Translations under genes and position numbers: made by a program
Assembly: GCA_938038825.1 (NCBI GenBank)
Contig: CALHST010000198.1
Location: forward strand, 1-14,398
Length of the DNA stretch: 14,398 nucleotides
Direction of reading: 5' to 3'
From: an uncultured Paracoccaceae bacterium
Lineage (GTDB): Bacteria > Pseudomonadota > Alphaproteobacteria > Rhodobacterales > Rhodobacteraceae
Part shown: in pieces, positions 1-7,314 of the stretch
Layout: each line of letters starts with the position of its first letter
How positions within the stretch are numbered: the stretch's first letter is position 1
Notes under the pieces: generated by a model
What the model saw: the letters and a program-made list of their open reading frames with translations, nothing else
What the model was told of the DNA's origin: nothing
Database searches by the model: none

Positions 1-803
1 TCCAGATCCTCTTGCCGAGGAAGCAGAGCCTTTAACCGGTTGGCATCCTTGGCACAGGGTCGCGCCCTGCCCGCCTGTTTTTGGGACCGTTCAAATTTGT
101 CCGGCAGAACCACACCGGGGAACCGGTCATTAAACGCCGCATGCACCAAAAGTTCGTTGGGCGATGGCGTTTCATACACACGGTGGCTTGCCACGCCCGA
201 AACACCTGCATGGGACAGGAAATCCTGGGCGACATCAGACACTGTGTCGAAATTCAAAGCCTTTAGATCGTGCTCAAAAACGCTGTTCCAAACGTGCAGC
301 TTCTCTGCGAATTGCGCGGGGCGTTCCGCGATCCAGTCTTCGAAGGGTTTGATCGGCCCTTGATAGGATTTGTGACGGATCCCCCATTGCGCATAAGCAC
401 TGCGTGCCCATTGGTCGTGACGGCGCAGATAGACGATGACCGATACGTCGACCCCGTCTTTGCGCAGCGTATCCAGCGCGGGAATAATGCCTGCATTGCG
501 CGCAAACAGCGCCTCGTTAGACCAGATGGCCGTGGTGATGTCGCGATCCGCCAAAACCGCGAGTTCAGCCCGCAACACCTCGGTTACGTCGTGTTCCACA
601 TCTTCGTCGGCCATCTCGTGCAAAAGCATGTTGGCACCCACCGGGGTTTGCCAATCTTTGACCACCTCTGACTGGCCAAATTCCAGCATCCGCCCCAGAT
701 AATGCACGCCCCGCGCGCCCAGATCGGCTTGCCCCTTTTCCAATGTCTGCTGGATCGAGGTCGTGCCGGTTTTTCCGTCACCAATATGAACAATCAGTTT
801 CAT
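1..803 (-). CDS. sulfotransferase-like protein, 3' end beyond the window
   Basis: The frame opens with ATG at 803 and stays open to base 1, giving 267 visible codons with the C-terminus missing. The N-terminus MKLIVHIGDGKTGTTSIQQ has the P-loop-like KTGTTS motif that sulfotransferases use to bind the 5'-phosphosulfate of PAPS. Around residues 123-140, SVIVYLRRHDQWARSAYAQ matches the 3'-phosphate-binding segment (Arg, then Ser about 8 residues later). Such enzymes move sulfate from PAPS to a carbohydrate or other hydroxyl acceptor in the cytoplasm. The start overlaps the stop of the upstream glycosyltransferase by 4 bp (ATGA), and GGAG lies 5 bases before it. This is the last visible gene of the secretion/glycosyltransferase operon, so a glycan acceptor is plausible but inferred. 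It could instead belong to a broader P-loop family of unknown acceptor. The family call is fairly secure; the substrate is unknown. Confidence 0.8.
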   Translation of the reverse strand, partial: MKLIVHIGDGKTGTTSIQQTLEKGQADLGARGVHYLGRMLEFGQSEVVKDWQTPVGANMLLHEMADEDVEHDVTEVLRAELAVLADRDITTAIWSNEALFARNAGIIPALDTLRKDGVDVSVIVYLRRHDQWARSAYAQWGIRHKSYQGPIKPFEDWIAERPAQFAEKLHVWNSVFEHDLKALNFDTVSDVAQDFLSHAGVSGVASHRVYETPSPNELLVHAAFNDRFPGVVLPDKFERSQKQAGRARPCAKDANRLKALLPRQEDL

Positions 804-2074
804 GCGGGCTCCAATTCCGGTTGTGCCACCAAATCCAACACCTGCGCTGCGCTGGTGTCCCACGTGATGGGCGTTGGTAAGTTACCAACGCAGGTCTCAA
901 ATTGCGCAGGATCCGCCGCCAATCGCAGCATCGTTTCACCCCATGTCGCCACGCTGCCGCGCGCAATACACAGGCCCGTTTCGCCATGTCTCACGGCCTC
1001 TTTCATGCCACCCAGATCACTGGTGATCACCGGCCGCCCCAAACTGAACGCCTCTTGAATGACCAAAGGCGCGTTTTCATACCAAATCGACGGCACCATG
1101 ACCCAGTCCACCCCCGCCATACGGCCCGGCAATTCCGATTGCGCATAAGGCCCCATCATGGTTGCAACGCCCTCCTGTTCCAGCGGCTCTAACAGGCTGC
1201 GAAACTCTGATTGGAACGTATCGTTCTGACGATCCAGATTGGCCCCGTGGATTTCGAACCGCACCTGTTGGCGCTGGTCCGGCGACATGGCGGTTAGCGC
1301 TTTCAGCACCACATCCACACCTTTCAGCGGGTTGATCTGGCCAAAGAACCCAAACCGGTTGCGCCGCGCGTCCCCATGCAACGCCCGCGGCGGCAAAACC
1401 TGATGCGGGGTTGCCCCATTGCGAATGACGCTGATCCGCTCGGGTGCCAAACCCCATTCGATATAGCGATCCCGCAGGAAATCAGAGGGCGCCACAAAGT
1501 GATCCACATAGGAAAAATAGGTGCGATACCGATTATACCGCAGCCAGTGATCTTCGGGGCTGCGATCCGGGGCGCAGTGAAAATGGTGATCATAGGCACC
1601 CGATTGGCACAAACTACCAGTCTCGGGGCGCGTCATCGTGCCGGAATTGGGGCAAATCGCCATATATTCATGCAATGTCATAACTGTGCGGATTGTCGGG
1701 TCGATATCCTTGATCACCTTCAGATATTCTAACCCCAGCATGAAATAATGATGCGCATGGATTACGGTGGGCTTCAGCGCCCGGACCAAATCGGAAAACG
1801 CCCCAACCACTTCGTGCAGATTGGCGGCCTTCATCATGAACGGATCGGCCAGCCCCTGATCCCATATGTACTGATTTTGCCGATACCGATGCATCCGCCC
1901 CGTAATGGCCGCACCAAGCGCCGCTTGCACGGACGTACCACGGGCCAAAAACCACGACTCTTCCACAGTGGGCGCAGCGCTATAGGCTTTCCAACATTCA
2001 TGGGCTGCGATTTCTCCGCCGCCGCTGATCATATCGGGATGGCCATGCCCAATTACCAAGACGCGCTCTGTCAT
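800..2074 (-). CDS. GT4-family glycosyltransferase (GT-B fold)
   Basis: This 424-residue protein resembles retaining GT-B glycosyltransferases of family GT4, which transfer a sugar from a nucleotide-sugar donor. The N-terminal half starts with VLVIGHGHPDMISGGGE, a glycine-rich acceptor-side loop of this family. VIHAHHYF (about 104-111) and TLHEYMAICP (about 133-142) are typical of the N-terminal Rossmann domain. GFFGQINPLKGVD (about 242-254) begins the donor-binding domain. The family E-x7-E motif is present as ENAPLVIQE (E333, E341), followed by GRPVITSDLGGMKE. No signal peptide or membrane span is evident, so it is probably cytoplasmic. It starts by ATGA overlap with the upstream GT2 gene, with AAGGA about 8 bases before the ATG, and its stop overlaps the sulfotransferase start in the same way. 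Donor and acceptor sugars cannot be read from the sequence. Confidence 0.9.
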   Translation of the reverse strand: MTERVLVIGHGHPDMISGGGEIAAHECWKAYSAAPTVEESWFLARGTSVQAALGAAITGRMHRYRQNQYIWDQGLADPFMMKAANLHEVVGAFSDLVRALKPTVIHAHHYFMLGLEYLKVIKDIDPTIRTVMTLHEYMAICPNSGTMTRPETGSLCQSGAYDHHFHCAPDRSPEDHWLRYNRYRTYFSYVDHFVAPSDFLRDRYIEWGLAPERISVIRNGATPHQVLPPRALHGDARRNRFGFFGQINPLKGVDVVLKALTAMSPDQRQQVRFEIHGANLDRQNDTFQSEFRSLLEPLEQEGVATMMGPYAQSELPGRMAGVDWVMVPSIWYENAPLVIQEAFSLGRPVITSDLGGMKEAVRHGETGLCIARGSVATWGETMLRLAADPAQFETCVGNLPTPITWDTSAAQVLDLVAQPELEPA

Positions 2075-3885
2075 TGTGCATATCCTTTCAATACCCGACC
2101 CCAGCGGCGGGAATACCGAGTGGCATTCAACAACGTGACATAGGATCGAAACGTCGGTTCCCCCATTTCAGACACAGATTGCCGTTCGATATGGGTCAGG
2201 CTGATCCGGGGCTCATAGGCTGTATGCAAACCAAGGTCTTGCAGCGACAGGCACAGATCTGAATCCTCGAAATCCCCCAACAGGTAATCGGTGTTCCAAC
2301 CGCCCACCGCATCAAAATCGCGGCGGCGCAGCGCAACGCAAGCCCCGGTGACCAAAGGCACCCGCGTCAGCTCTTGTGCCGGATCCAAAGCAGGGTCAAA
2401 ACCCATATATTGATGCCGGTTTGACCAAATTTCCAACGCCGGCCGCCAATAAGGCACCATCCCCGCATGTTGCAGCCCCCCATCCGGGAACAACAAACGC
2501 GGGGCCACAATCCCGACGGTGTCATGCTCTGCCAGAACCCCGCCAAGCCCGCTGGCCCAACCCGGCGCTTGTGGAAACACATCTGAATTCAGGAAAATCA
2601 GCGTCTCGCCGCGCGCCACCTCGGCCCCGATGTTACAGGCACCCGAAAAGCCGTTGTTCTGTCCGTTATGCACCACTTTGAAGGGGCAACCGCAAATCTT
2701 GAGCCACAGCGGCGCGTGCCCCTGAATGGCGGACAACCGGTTTGGATCATCCAGCACATAAATCAGTTCGACCGCGTCCTGAAAATCCGGGTCGTTCACA
2801 AAGGCCAACAGCTGGTGTTCGATGAAATCAATCCGCCCGTACAAGGGCACAATCACAGATATGCGCGGCGCTTTGGGCACCGCACCATAATCGGTGACAA
2901 TCAGGTCAGGAACATGCCTGTTTGCATCCAGATGCCCCCGCAGGCGGTTCAGATGCGGCAGATCGACAAGGGCCGCGCGTCGGCTAATCTCGGTTCTGGG
3001 TGAGGGCACATCATGCAACCGTGCTGCAACCGCCTTCAGATCCCCACCCGCGAACTGCGTATCCGCATGGGACATCGTGAACCGCCCCTTATGGCTGACA
3101 CCGCAGAGTGTGACATGGGGGCCCGGAACGCTCAGATCGGCAATGAACCCAACCTTTGGGCTTGGAATATCCAGGGCGGGCCCGTGTTCCATGACGTCAG
3201 GGCGATCGTGCCAGTATGCGTTTTTCAGCGCGTATGCGCGCCCGTCTGCGTCTTCAAGCCAGACTTGCGTGCGCCGGTTCTGAACGCACCAGCCGCCAAC
3301 AACCGTACCAACACGCGATCCCACGGCATGATCCAGATTGCCGGCAACAAGACCCGACGGCATCGGCGTGTCTGGCATAAAACCCAGTGCAGCCCGCCAC
3401 AGTTTTCCGCCGATGCGCCCCCGCGCCATACACGCAAACAGGGCCGCCACCACCGGCTCGGGCACGGGCACGGGCGCATCTGTTGACTCCCGAGGGATCG
3501 CAATGGGAACCTGTGTGTCGGCAACGGCAATGTTAAAAAGATCGGGCTGCTTTGGGATGACCAAAAGGCAAAACCCAAAAGACAGCGTGCCCGATTGACC
3601 AAGGGACGCCGCAACATCCGGGCGCACCAGCCTGTGTTGCAAGCTCGCAAGCCCGTCGCCTGCAGTTATGTCCATGGCAGGATCGCTGCACCACCCAACA
3701 ACCAGAACCGCCGCGCCTTGCCTGAAAACTGTGTCGATCTTCAACGACGCCACATTCCGACCCGTGTCATCCATCACAGATATCGGAGACGCAAAAGCAT
3801 CCCGGTTTTCGTCGCTGGGCGATACGCAGTCTTTTGGCATAGGCACATGTTTTCCCATATGCCGGGATGACATTTGACCCATCAT
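2071..3885 (-). CDS. GT2-family glycosyltransferase with N-terminal duplicated domain
   Basis: This is a 604-residue protein. Residues about 340-565 form a GT-A, family 2 glycosyltransferase: RISVIVPLYGR at 341-351, NNGFSGACNIGAEVARG at 410-426, the metal-binding FLNSDVFP (NSD, 431-438), VTGACVALRR at 512-521 and the acceptor-side FEDSDLCLSLQDLG. The first 335 residues are not catalytic. They hold two stretches with a similar core, VLVVGWCSDP (about 60-69) and GTVVGGWCVQ (about 193-202), suggesting tandem beta-rich modules. No signal peptide or membrane span is evident. It lies 71 bp after the HlyD-family stop and overlaps the GT4 start by 4 bp. No clear Shine-Dalgarno sequence precedes the ATG at 3885, and in-frame ATG codons at residues 2, 5, 10 and 16 are alternatives, so the exact start is uncertain. 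It probably works with the GT4 enzyme on one glycan. Confidence 0.88.
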   Translation of the reverse strand: MMGQMSSRHMGKHVPMPKDCVSPSDENRDAFASPISVMDDTGRNVASLKIDTVFRQGAAVLVVGWCSDPAMDITAGDGLASLQHRLVRPDVAASLGQSGTLSFGFCLLVIPKQPDLFNIAVADTQVPIAIPRESTDAPVPVPEPVVAALFACMARGRIGGKLWRAALGFMPDTPMPSGLVAGNLDHAVGSRVGTVVGGWCVQNRRTQVWLEDADGRAYALKNAYWHDRPDVMEHGPALDIPSPKVGFIADLSVPGPHVTLCGVSHKGRFTMSHADTQFAGGDLKAVAARLHDVPSPRTEISRRAALVDLPHLNRLRGHLDANRHVPDLIVTDYGAVPKAPRISVIVPLYGRIDFIEHQLLAFVNDPDFQDAVELIYVLDDPNRLSAIQGHAPLWLKICGCPFKVVHNGQNNGFSGACNIGAEVARGETLIFLNSDVFPQAPGWASGLGGVLAEHDTVGIVAPRLLFPDGGLQHAGMVPYWRPALEIWSNRHQYMGFDPALDPAQELTRVPLVTGACVALRRRDFDAVGGWNTDYLLGDFEDSDLCLSLQDLGLHTAYEPRISLTHIERQSVSEMGEPTFRSYVTLLNATRYSRRWGRVLKGYAQ

Positions 3886-3956
3886 CGCTGCGTTTTTGTG
3901 TCCCCGGCCCCGGCTGCCAAGTCACGTGCTGCGTGTGGTATTCTGTTTGGTTCTGG

Positions 3957-5348
3957 TCAGTCTTTCTCGATCAGCGCTTTCTCCAGTCCGCCCAGCACAG
4001 GATCCAGCAGATAGGTCAGAACGGTCTGTTCACCGGTCGCAACCATCACTTGAACCGGCATGCCCGATTGTGGTGACACATCCGGCACCGCATCAAACGC
4101 GTCCGGCGGAATTTTCACATGAATTTTGTAATAACTGACGTCAGACCCAGCATCGTAAAAGCTGTCCCCAGACACATAGGTCACTTCCCCTGTGATGGGC
4201 GGGGTCGAGCGATAGCTATACGCCGACAAGCGCACCCGCGCCTCGCGCCCCACCGCCACTTGGTCGATATCCGCCAAGGACACCTGCGCATCCACGATAT
4301 AGGGCACATCGCTGGGCACAATCTCCATCAGGATTTGTCCCGGCGCCACAACAGACCCAATTGTGTTGGTTTCAAACCCAACAATCTGGCCTGATATCGG
4401 CGCCTTGATCGACACCCGGCTTAAGATCTCTTCATAGGTCTGCATCCGCTGGCGCAAATCGAAAAACGTCTCGGTCAGCACTTGCTGATCTTGCGCAATA
4501 CGGCTTCTGCGATCCCGCGCGATCTGAAACTGGCGCTGCTCTACCTCTGCGATCTGGTCCTGAATGTCCTGCAACTGGCTTTGCCGCTGGCTGATCCGCG
4601 CCTCAAAGGTCAACTTGTCCTCTTCCCGCGCATAAAGCCGCGCTTTGGACACCAGCCCCTTTTCGAACAACTCCTTCAGATCGTCCGCCTCCTCGGTCAC
4701 CAGTGCAAGCTGCGACGCAAGTGTCTGCAATTCTTGCTGAGTGCCGTCCATGCGGGTGCGATACTGCGCAATCCGCTCTGCAAAGATCGAAAATTGCCCC
4801 TTGTCGGATTGAACCTCGGACTCATACAGCTCTGCCTGGCGCTGCATCACCTTTTCCAACGATGGATCGCGCGCCGCCAGGTCATAGAACTCCTTCGGGA
4901 AGACAATCGTTTCTGTCCCATCCGCCATGGCATCCAACCGCGCCTGACGCGCCAAGGCCGCCGCCAACTGACCGCGCAAGATCCCCAGCTGAGACTGCAC
5001 CCGCGTCGCATCCAACGTGGCCAGCAATTGCCCCTTTTCGACGCGCGCGCCTTCTTTCACATGGATGGTGCGCAAAATGCCGCCCTCCAGGTGATCCACA
5101 ACCTGCACATCCCCTTCCAGCTCAAAACTACCCTGCGCCAGAACGGCGCTTTGCATCGGGGACACCGCCGCCAAATAGACCATCGACCCGAAGAAGCCGA
5201 AACCAACCACAATCAAGCTTAAGGCCAATCCCCAAATCCGGGTCAATGCCGCAGGCGGGGCCTCAAAACTGTTTGGAATTTTCCCGGAAAACTCTGTCAA
5301 ACCCCGCGATTTTGCTACGGCGGGCACTGTTCTGGACGTTTGGGTCAT
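3957..5348 (-). CDS. HlyD/PrtE-family type I secretion membrane fusion protein
   Basis: This 463-residue protein has the usual length and order of a type I secretion periplasmic adaptor, which links the inner-membrane ABC transporter to an outer-membrane TolC-like channel. A short cytoplasmic N-terminus is followed by one membrane span (about 38-61). Next comes a lipoyl-like half, VDHLEGGILRTIHVKEGA (about 84-101). Residues about 115-310 form a long charged, Gln-rich alpha-helical hairpin. The second lipoyl half includes IKAPISGQIVG. A C-terminal beta-barrel region includes ARVRLSAYSYR and ends near MPVQVMVATGEQTVLTYLL. It starts by ATGA overlap with the ABC transporter stop, with GGAGGG about 8 bases upstream. 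No TolC homologue is in the window, so the outer-membrane partner is encoded elsewhere. Confidence 0.96.
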   Translation of the reverse strand: MTQTSRTVPAVAKSRGLTEFSGKIPNSFEAPPAALTRIWGLALSLIVVGFGFFGSMVYLAAVSPMQSAVLAQGSFELEGDVQVVDHLEGGILRTIHVKEGARVEKGQLLATLDATRVQSQLGILRGQLAAALARQARLDAMADGTETIVFPKEFYDLAARDPSLEKVMQRQAELYESEVQSDKGQFSIFAERIAQYRTRMDGTQQELQTLASQLALVTEEADDLKELFEKGLVSKARLYAREEDKLTFEARISQRQSQLQDIQDQIAEVEQRQFQIARDRRSRIAQDQQVLTETFFDLRQRMQTYEEILSRVSIKAPISGQIVGFETNTIGSVVAPGQILMEIVPSDVPYIVDAQVSLADIDQVAVGREARVRLSAYSYRSTPPITGEVTYVSGDSFYDAGSDVSYYKIHVKIPPDAFDAVPDVSPQSGMPVQVMVATGEQTVLTYLLDPVLGGLEKALIEKD

Positions 5349-7123
5349 GTGGGTTGCCCTCCGGCAGTTGCGGCAGATGCGGCCGTTTTGCGCGCCGGCC
5401 TGCGATGCGCCAATTCTGTCACCTTGGGATCATCAAATGTCTGATGTGGGGCCATCGGTTGCGCCGAGGCTTTCAGAATGTCGCGCGCTGTTCCAAATTT
5501 CGCCATGCGCCCATTCACCATCAATCCGGCATGGGTCATGCGCTGCAAAATGCCCGTGCGATGCGTGACCACAATGACCACAGCCCCCGTTTCCGCCGCA
5601 TTCTGTACGGCACGCGCCAACGCCTCTTCCCCTTCCGGGTCCAGATTGGCGTTGGGTTCATCCAGAACAATCAGACGCTTTTGACCAAAGAAGGCGCGCG
5701 CCAAACCAATCCGCTGACGTTGCCCTGCGGACAACAATTCGCCCCGCAACCCAACATTCGCATTATATCCGCCCGGCAGGCTTAAAATCAGGTTGTGCAC
5801 TTCTGCGCGCTTGGCCGCTTCGACCACCGCGCCCGCATCCACATCGCGTTCCATCGACGCGATGTTTTCGGCAATTGTGCCGTCGAATAACTCGATCCGC
5901 TGCGGCAGGAACCCGATATACTGACCGATCTGCGCCTGAGGCCAATCGACCAGCGACGCATCATCAATGCGCACATGCCCGCGCGACAGCGGCTGCAAAC
6001 CGACCAAAGCGCGCGCCAACGTGGTCTTGCCCGATCCGCTGGGGCCAATGATGCCCATCATGTCACCGGGCTTTAGGGAAAACGACACATCAAAGATCAG
6101 CGGATCCTGACGGTTCGGCGCCACGAAAGTGGCATTTTCGACCGCAAGACGCCCATCTGGTTCCGGCAATTCCAGTTGCTCGGATCCTGCATCAATGCCT
6201 GCCAGCAATGTGTTCAGGCGATTGCGCGCCTGACCGGCACTTAACATCGCGCGCCACCCGGAAATGGCTTGCTCAACCGGGGCAGCCGCTTTGCCCAACA
6301 GGATCGACGCCGCGATCATCACACCGGGGCTTAACACCCCCTGCAACACCAGCGACACACCCGTGGCCAAAACTGCAATCTGCAAAATCAACCGCACAAA
6401 ACGCGCGGCAGAACTGTAAAGCGCCAGGCGCTCGACCACGGCAGTGCCGGCATTCAGCGACGAATTCGACCGCATCTTCCAACGGGCAATCATCGTATCT
6501 GTCTTGCCCATCGCGCGCACAACATCGGCATTGCGCACCATCTCGTCGGCAATGGCATTTGCAGCATAACTGTTTTCGTCAGACTCGCGCTGCGGTTTGC
6601 GCCCGTGATATTCACTAAGAACACCCAGCGCGAACAAGATTGCTATGCCAGCAACAGAGACAAACCCCAAAGCCGGGTGAAACAGAAACATGATCCCAAC
6701 AAAGACAATCGACCACGGCGCATCCAGCAACGCGATAAACGCAGGGCCTGTGACGAAACGGCGGATCTCGTGCAGATCGCGCATGGGCTGCGTGCCGCGC
6801 CGATCTTCGGCAGAGGCCGCTTGGACCAGAACGCTCATGACTGTGGGGCCATGACCATCTTCCAAACGCGTTCCAAGCCGCGATGCCAACCGTTGGCGTA
6901 TCATATCGAAGAAAAAGAAAAAGCTAAGCGCAACCAAGGCACCTAGCGTTAAAACCACTAACGTTGCAGTGCTGCCAGAGCTCAGAACTCTGGAAAATAG
7001 CTGCAGCATGTAAAGTGGTGCCGTCAAGGCAAGTAAGTTGACAAAAAAACTAGCCACAAAGATGGCGGCTATAACACTGCGTTGACCTTCAAAAACTGTT
7101 TTCTTTGTCAATATTTTCATCAT
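5345..7123 (-). CDS. type I secretion ABC transporter, PrtD family
   Basis: This is an inner-membrane ABC exporter half-transporter of 592 residues; it energises secretion of RTX cargo straight from cytoplasm to medium. Residues about 15-305 form the membrane domain, with hydrophobic spans near 17-45, 54-73, 127-170 and 245-280. The nucleotide-binding domain has Walker A GPSGSGKTT (360-368), Q-loop LPQ (Q408), signature LSAGQRQR (464-471), Walker B RLIVLDEP (483-490) and H-loop H521. It lacks an N-terminal C39 peptidase domain, so cargo is not cleaved after a double glycine, in keeping with RTX export. The signature carries Ala where LSGGQ is usual. A tail of about 40 residues rich in Ala, Pro and Arg follows the NBD. 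The ATG at 7123 is chosen because AGGACG sits about 5-7 bases upstream; a TTG at 7126 is unlikely. It lies 191 bp after the RTX gene stop. Confidence 0.96.
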   Translation of the reverse strand: MMKILTKKTVFEGQRSVIAAIFVASFFVNLLALTAPLYMLQLFSRVLSSGSTATLVVLTLGALVALSFFFFFDMIRQRLASRLGTRLEDGHGPTVMSVLVQAASAEDRRGTQPMRDLHEIRRFVTGPAFIALLDAPWSIVFVGIMFLFHPALGFVSVAGIAILFALGVLSEYHGRKPQRESDENSYAANAIADEMVRNADVVRAMGKTDTMIARWKMRSNSSLNAGTAVVERLALYSSAARFVRLILQIAVLATGVSLVLQGVLSPGVMIAASILLGKAAAPVEQAISGWRAMLSAGQARNRLNTLLAGIDAGSEQLELPEPDGRLAVENATFVAPNRQDPLIFDVSFSLKPGDMMGIIGPSGSGKTTLARALVGLQPLSRGHVRIDDASLVDWPQAQIGQYIGFLPQRIELFDGTIAENIASMERDVDAGAVVEAAKRAEVHNLILSLPGGYNANVGLRGELLSAGQRQRIGLARAFFGQKRLIVLDEPNANLDPEGEEALARAVQNAAETGAVVIVVTHRTGILQRMTHAGLMVNGRMAKFGTARDILKASAQPMAPHQTFDDPKVTELAHRRPARKTAASAATAGGQPT

Positions 7124-7128
7124 CAAAA

Positions 7129-7134
7129 CGTCCT
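7129..7134 (-). promoter_or_regulatory. Shine-Dalgarno site of the ABC transporter gene
   Basis: The minus strand reads AGGACG TTTTG ATG ATG. This spacing favours ATG at 7123 as the start. The ATG at 7120 is a close alternative, and the TTG at 7126 would lie too near. Confidence 0.6.
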
Positions 7135-7200
7135 AATAACAACACAATCTGACGGCACCCTGACCCAAGGCCAAACGTGGTGGCCGGGTAAACCCCTTGT

Positions 7201-7239
7201 GGCCCTGAGTCAGGGCCCGAAAACGCCCAATCCGATTGG
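7201..7239 (-). promoter_or_regulatory. two short dyads between the RTX and ABC transporter genes
   Basis: GGCCCTGA-G-TCAGGGCC at 7201-7217 has perfect 8-base arms around one base. CCAATC-C-GATTGG at 7227-7239 has 6-base arms around one base. Both lie in the transcribed spacer if the RTX and transporter genes share a message. They could fold in RNA or serve as DNA operator sites. With the hairpin at 7266-7293 they make three dyads in under 100 bp. Their function is not known. Confidence 0.45.
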
Positions 7240-7265
7240 ACCGGATCAGGCATTCCCGTCTTTTT

Positions 7266-7293
7266 GGGCAAGCACGACAATATGTGCTTGCCC
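7266..7293 (-). promoter_or_regulatory. strong stem-loop after the RTX stop codon, lacking a U tract
   Basis: The arms GGGCAAGCAC and GTGCTTGCCC are perfect 10-base complements around an 8-base loop, beginning 21 bases after the RTX stop codon. On the coding (minus) strand it is followed by AAAAAG rather than T residues, so it is not a classical intrinsic terminator. It may protect the 3' end of an abundant RTX message, act as a partial attenuator before the transporter genes, or mark an RNA-processing point. Perfect pairing makes the structure itself convincing; the role is inference. Confidence 0.6.
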
Positions 7294-7314
7294 GCTAAGC
7301 ACCCGGTTCCCGAC

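Noticed and set aside
4482..5785. Two long plus-strand frames (4482-5222 and 4703-5785) opposite the HlyD and ABC genes
   Set aside because: They are shadows of high-GC coding sequence. They overlap each other and two well-supported secretion genes, and their products are Arg/Pro/Gln-rich with no recognisable domain.
7266..7293. Rho-independent terminator for the RTX gene
   Set aside because: The stem is strong, but on the coding strand it is followed by A residues; the T run lies on the wrong side. It was kept only as an RNA-structure candidate.
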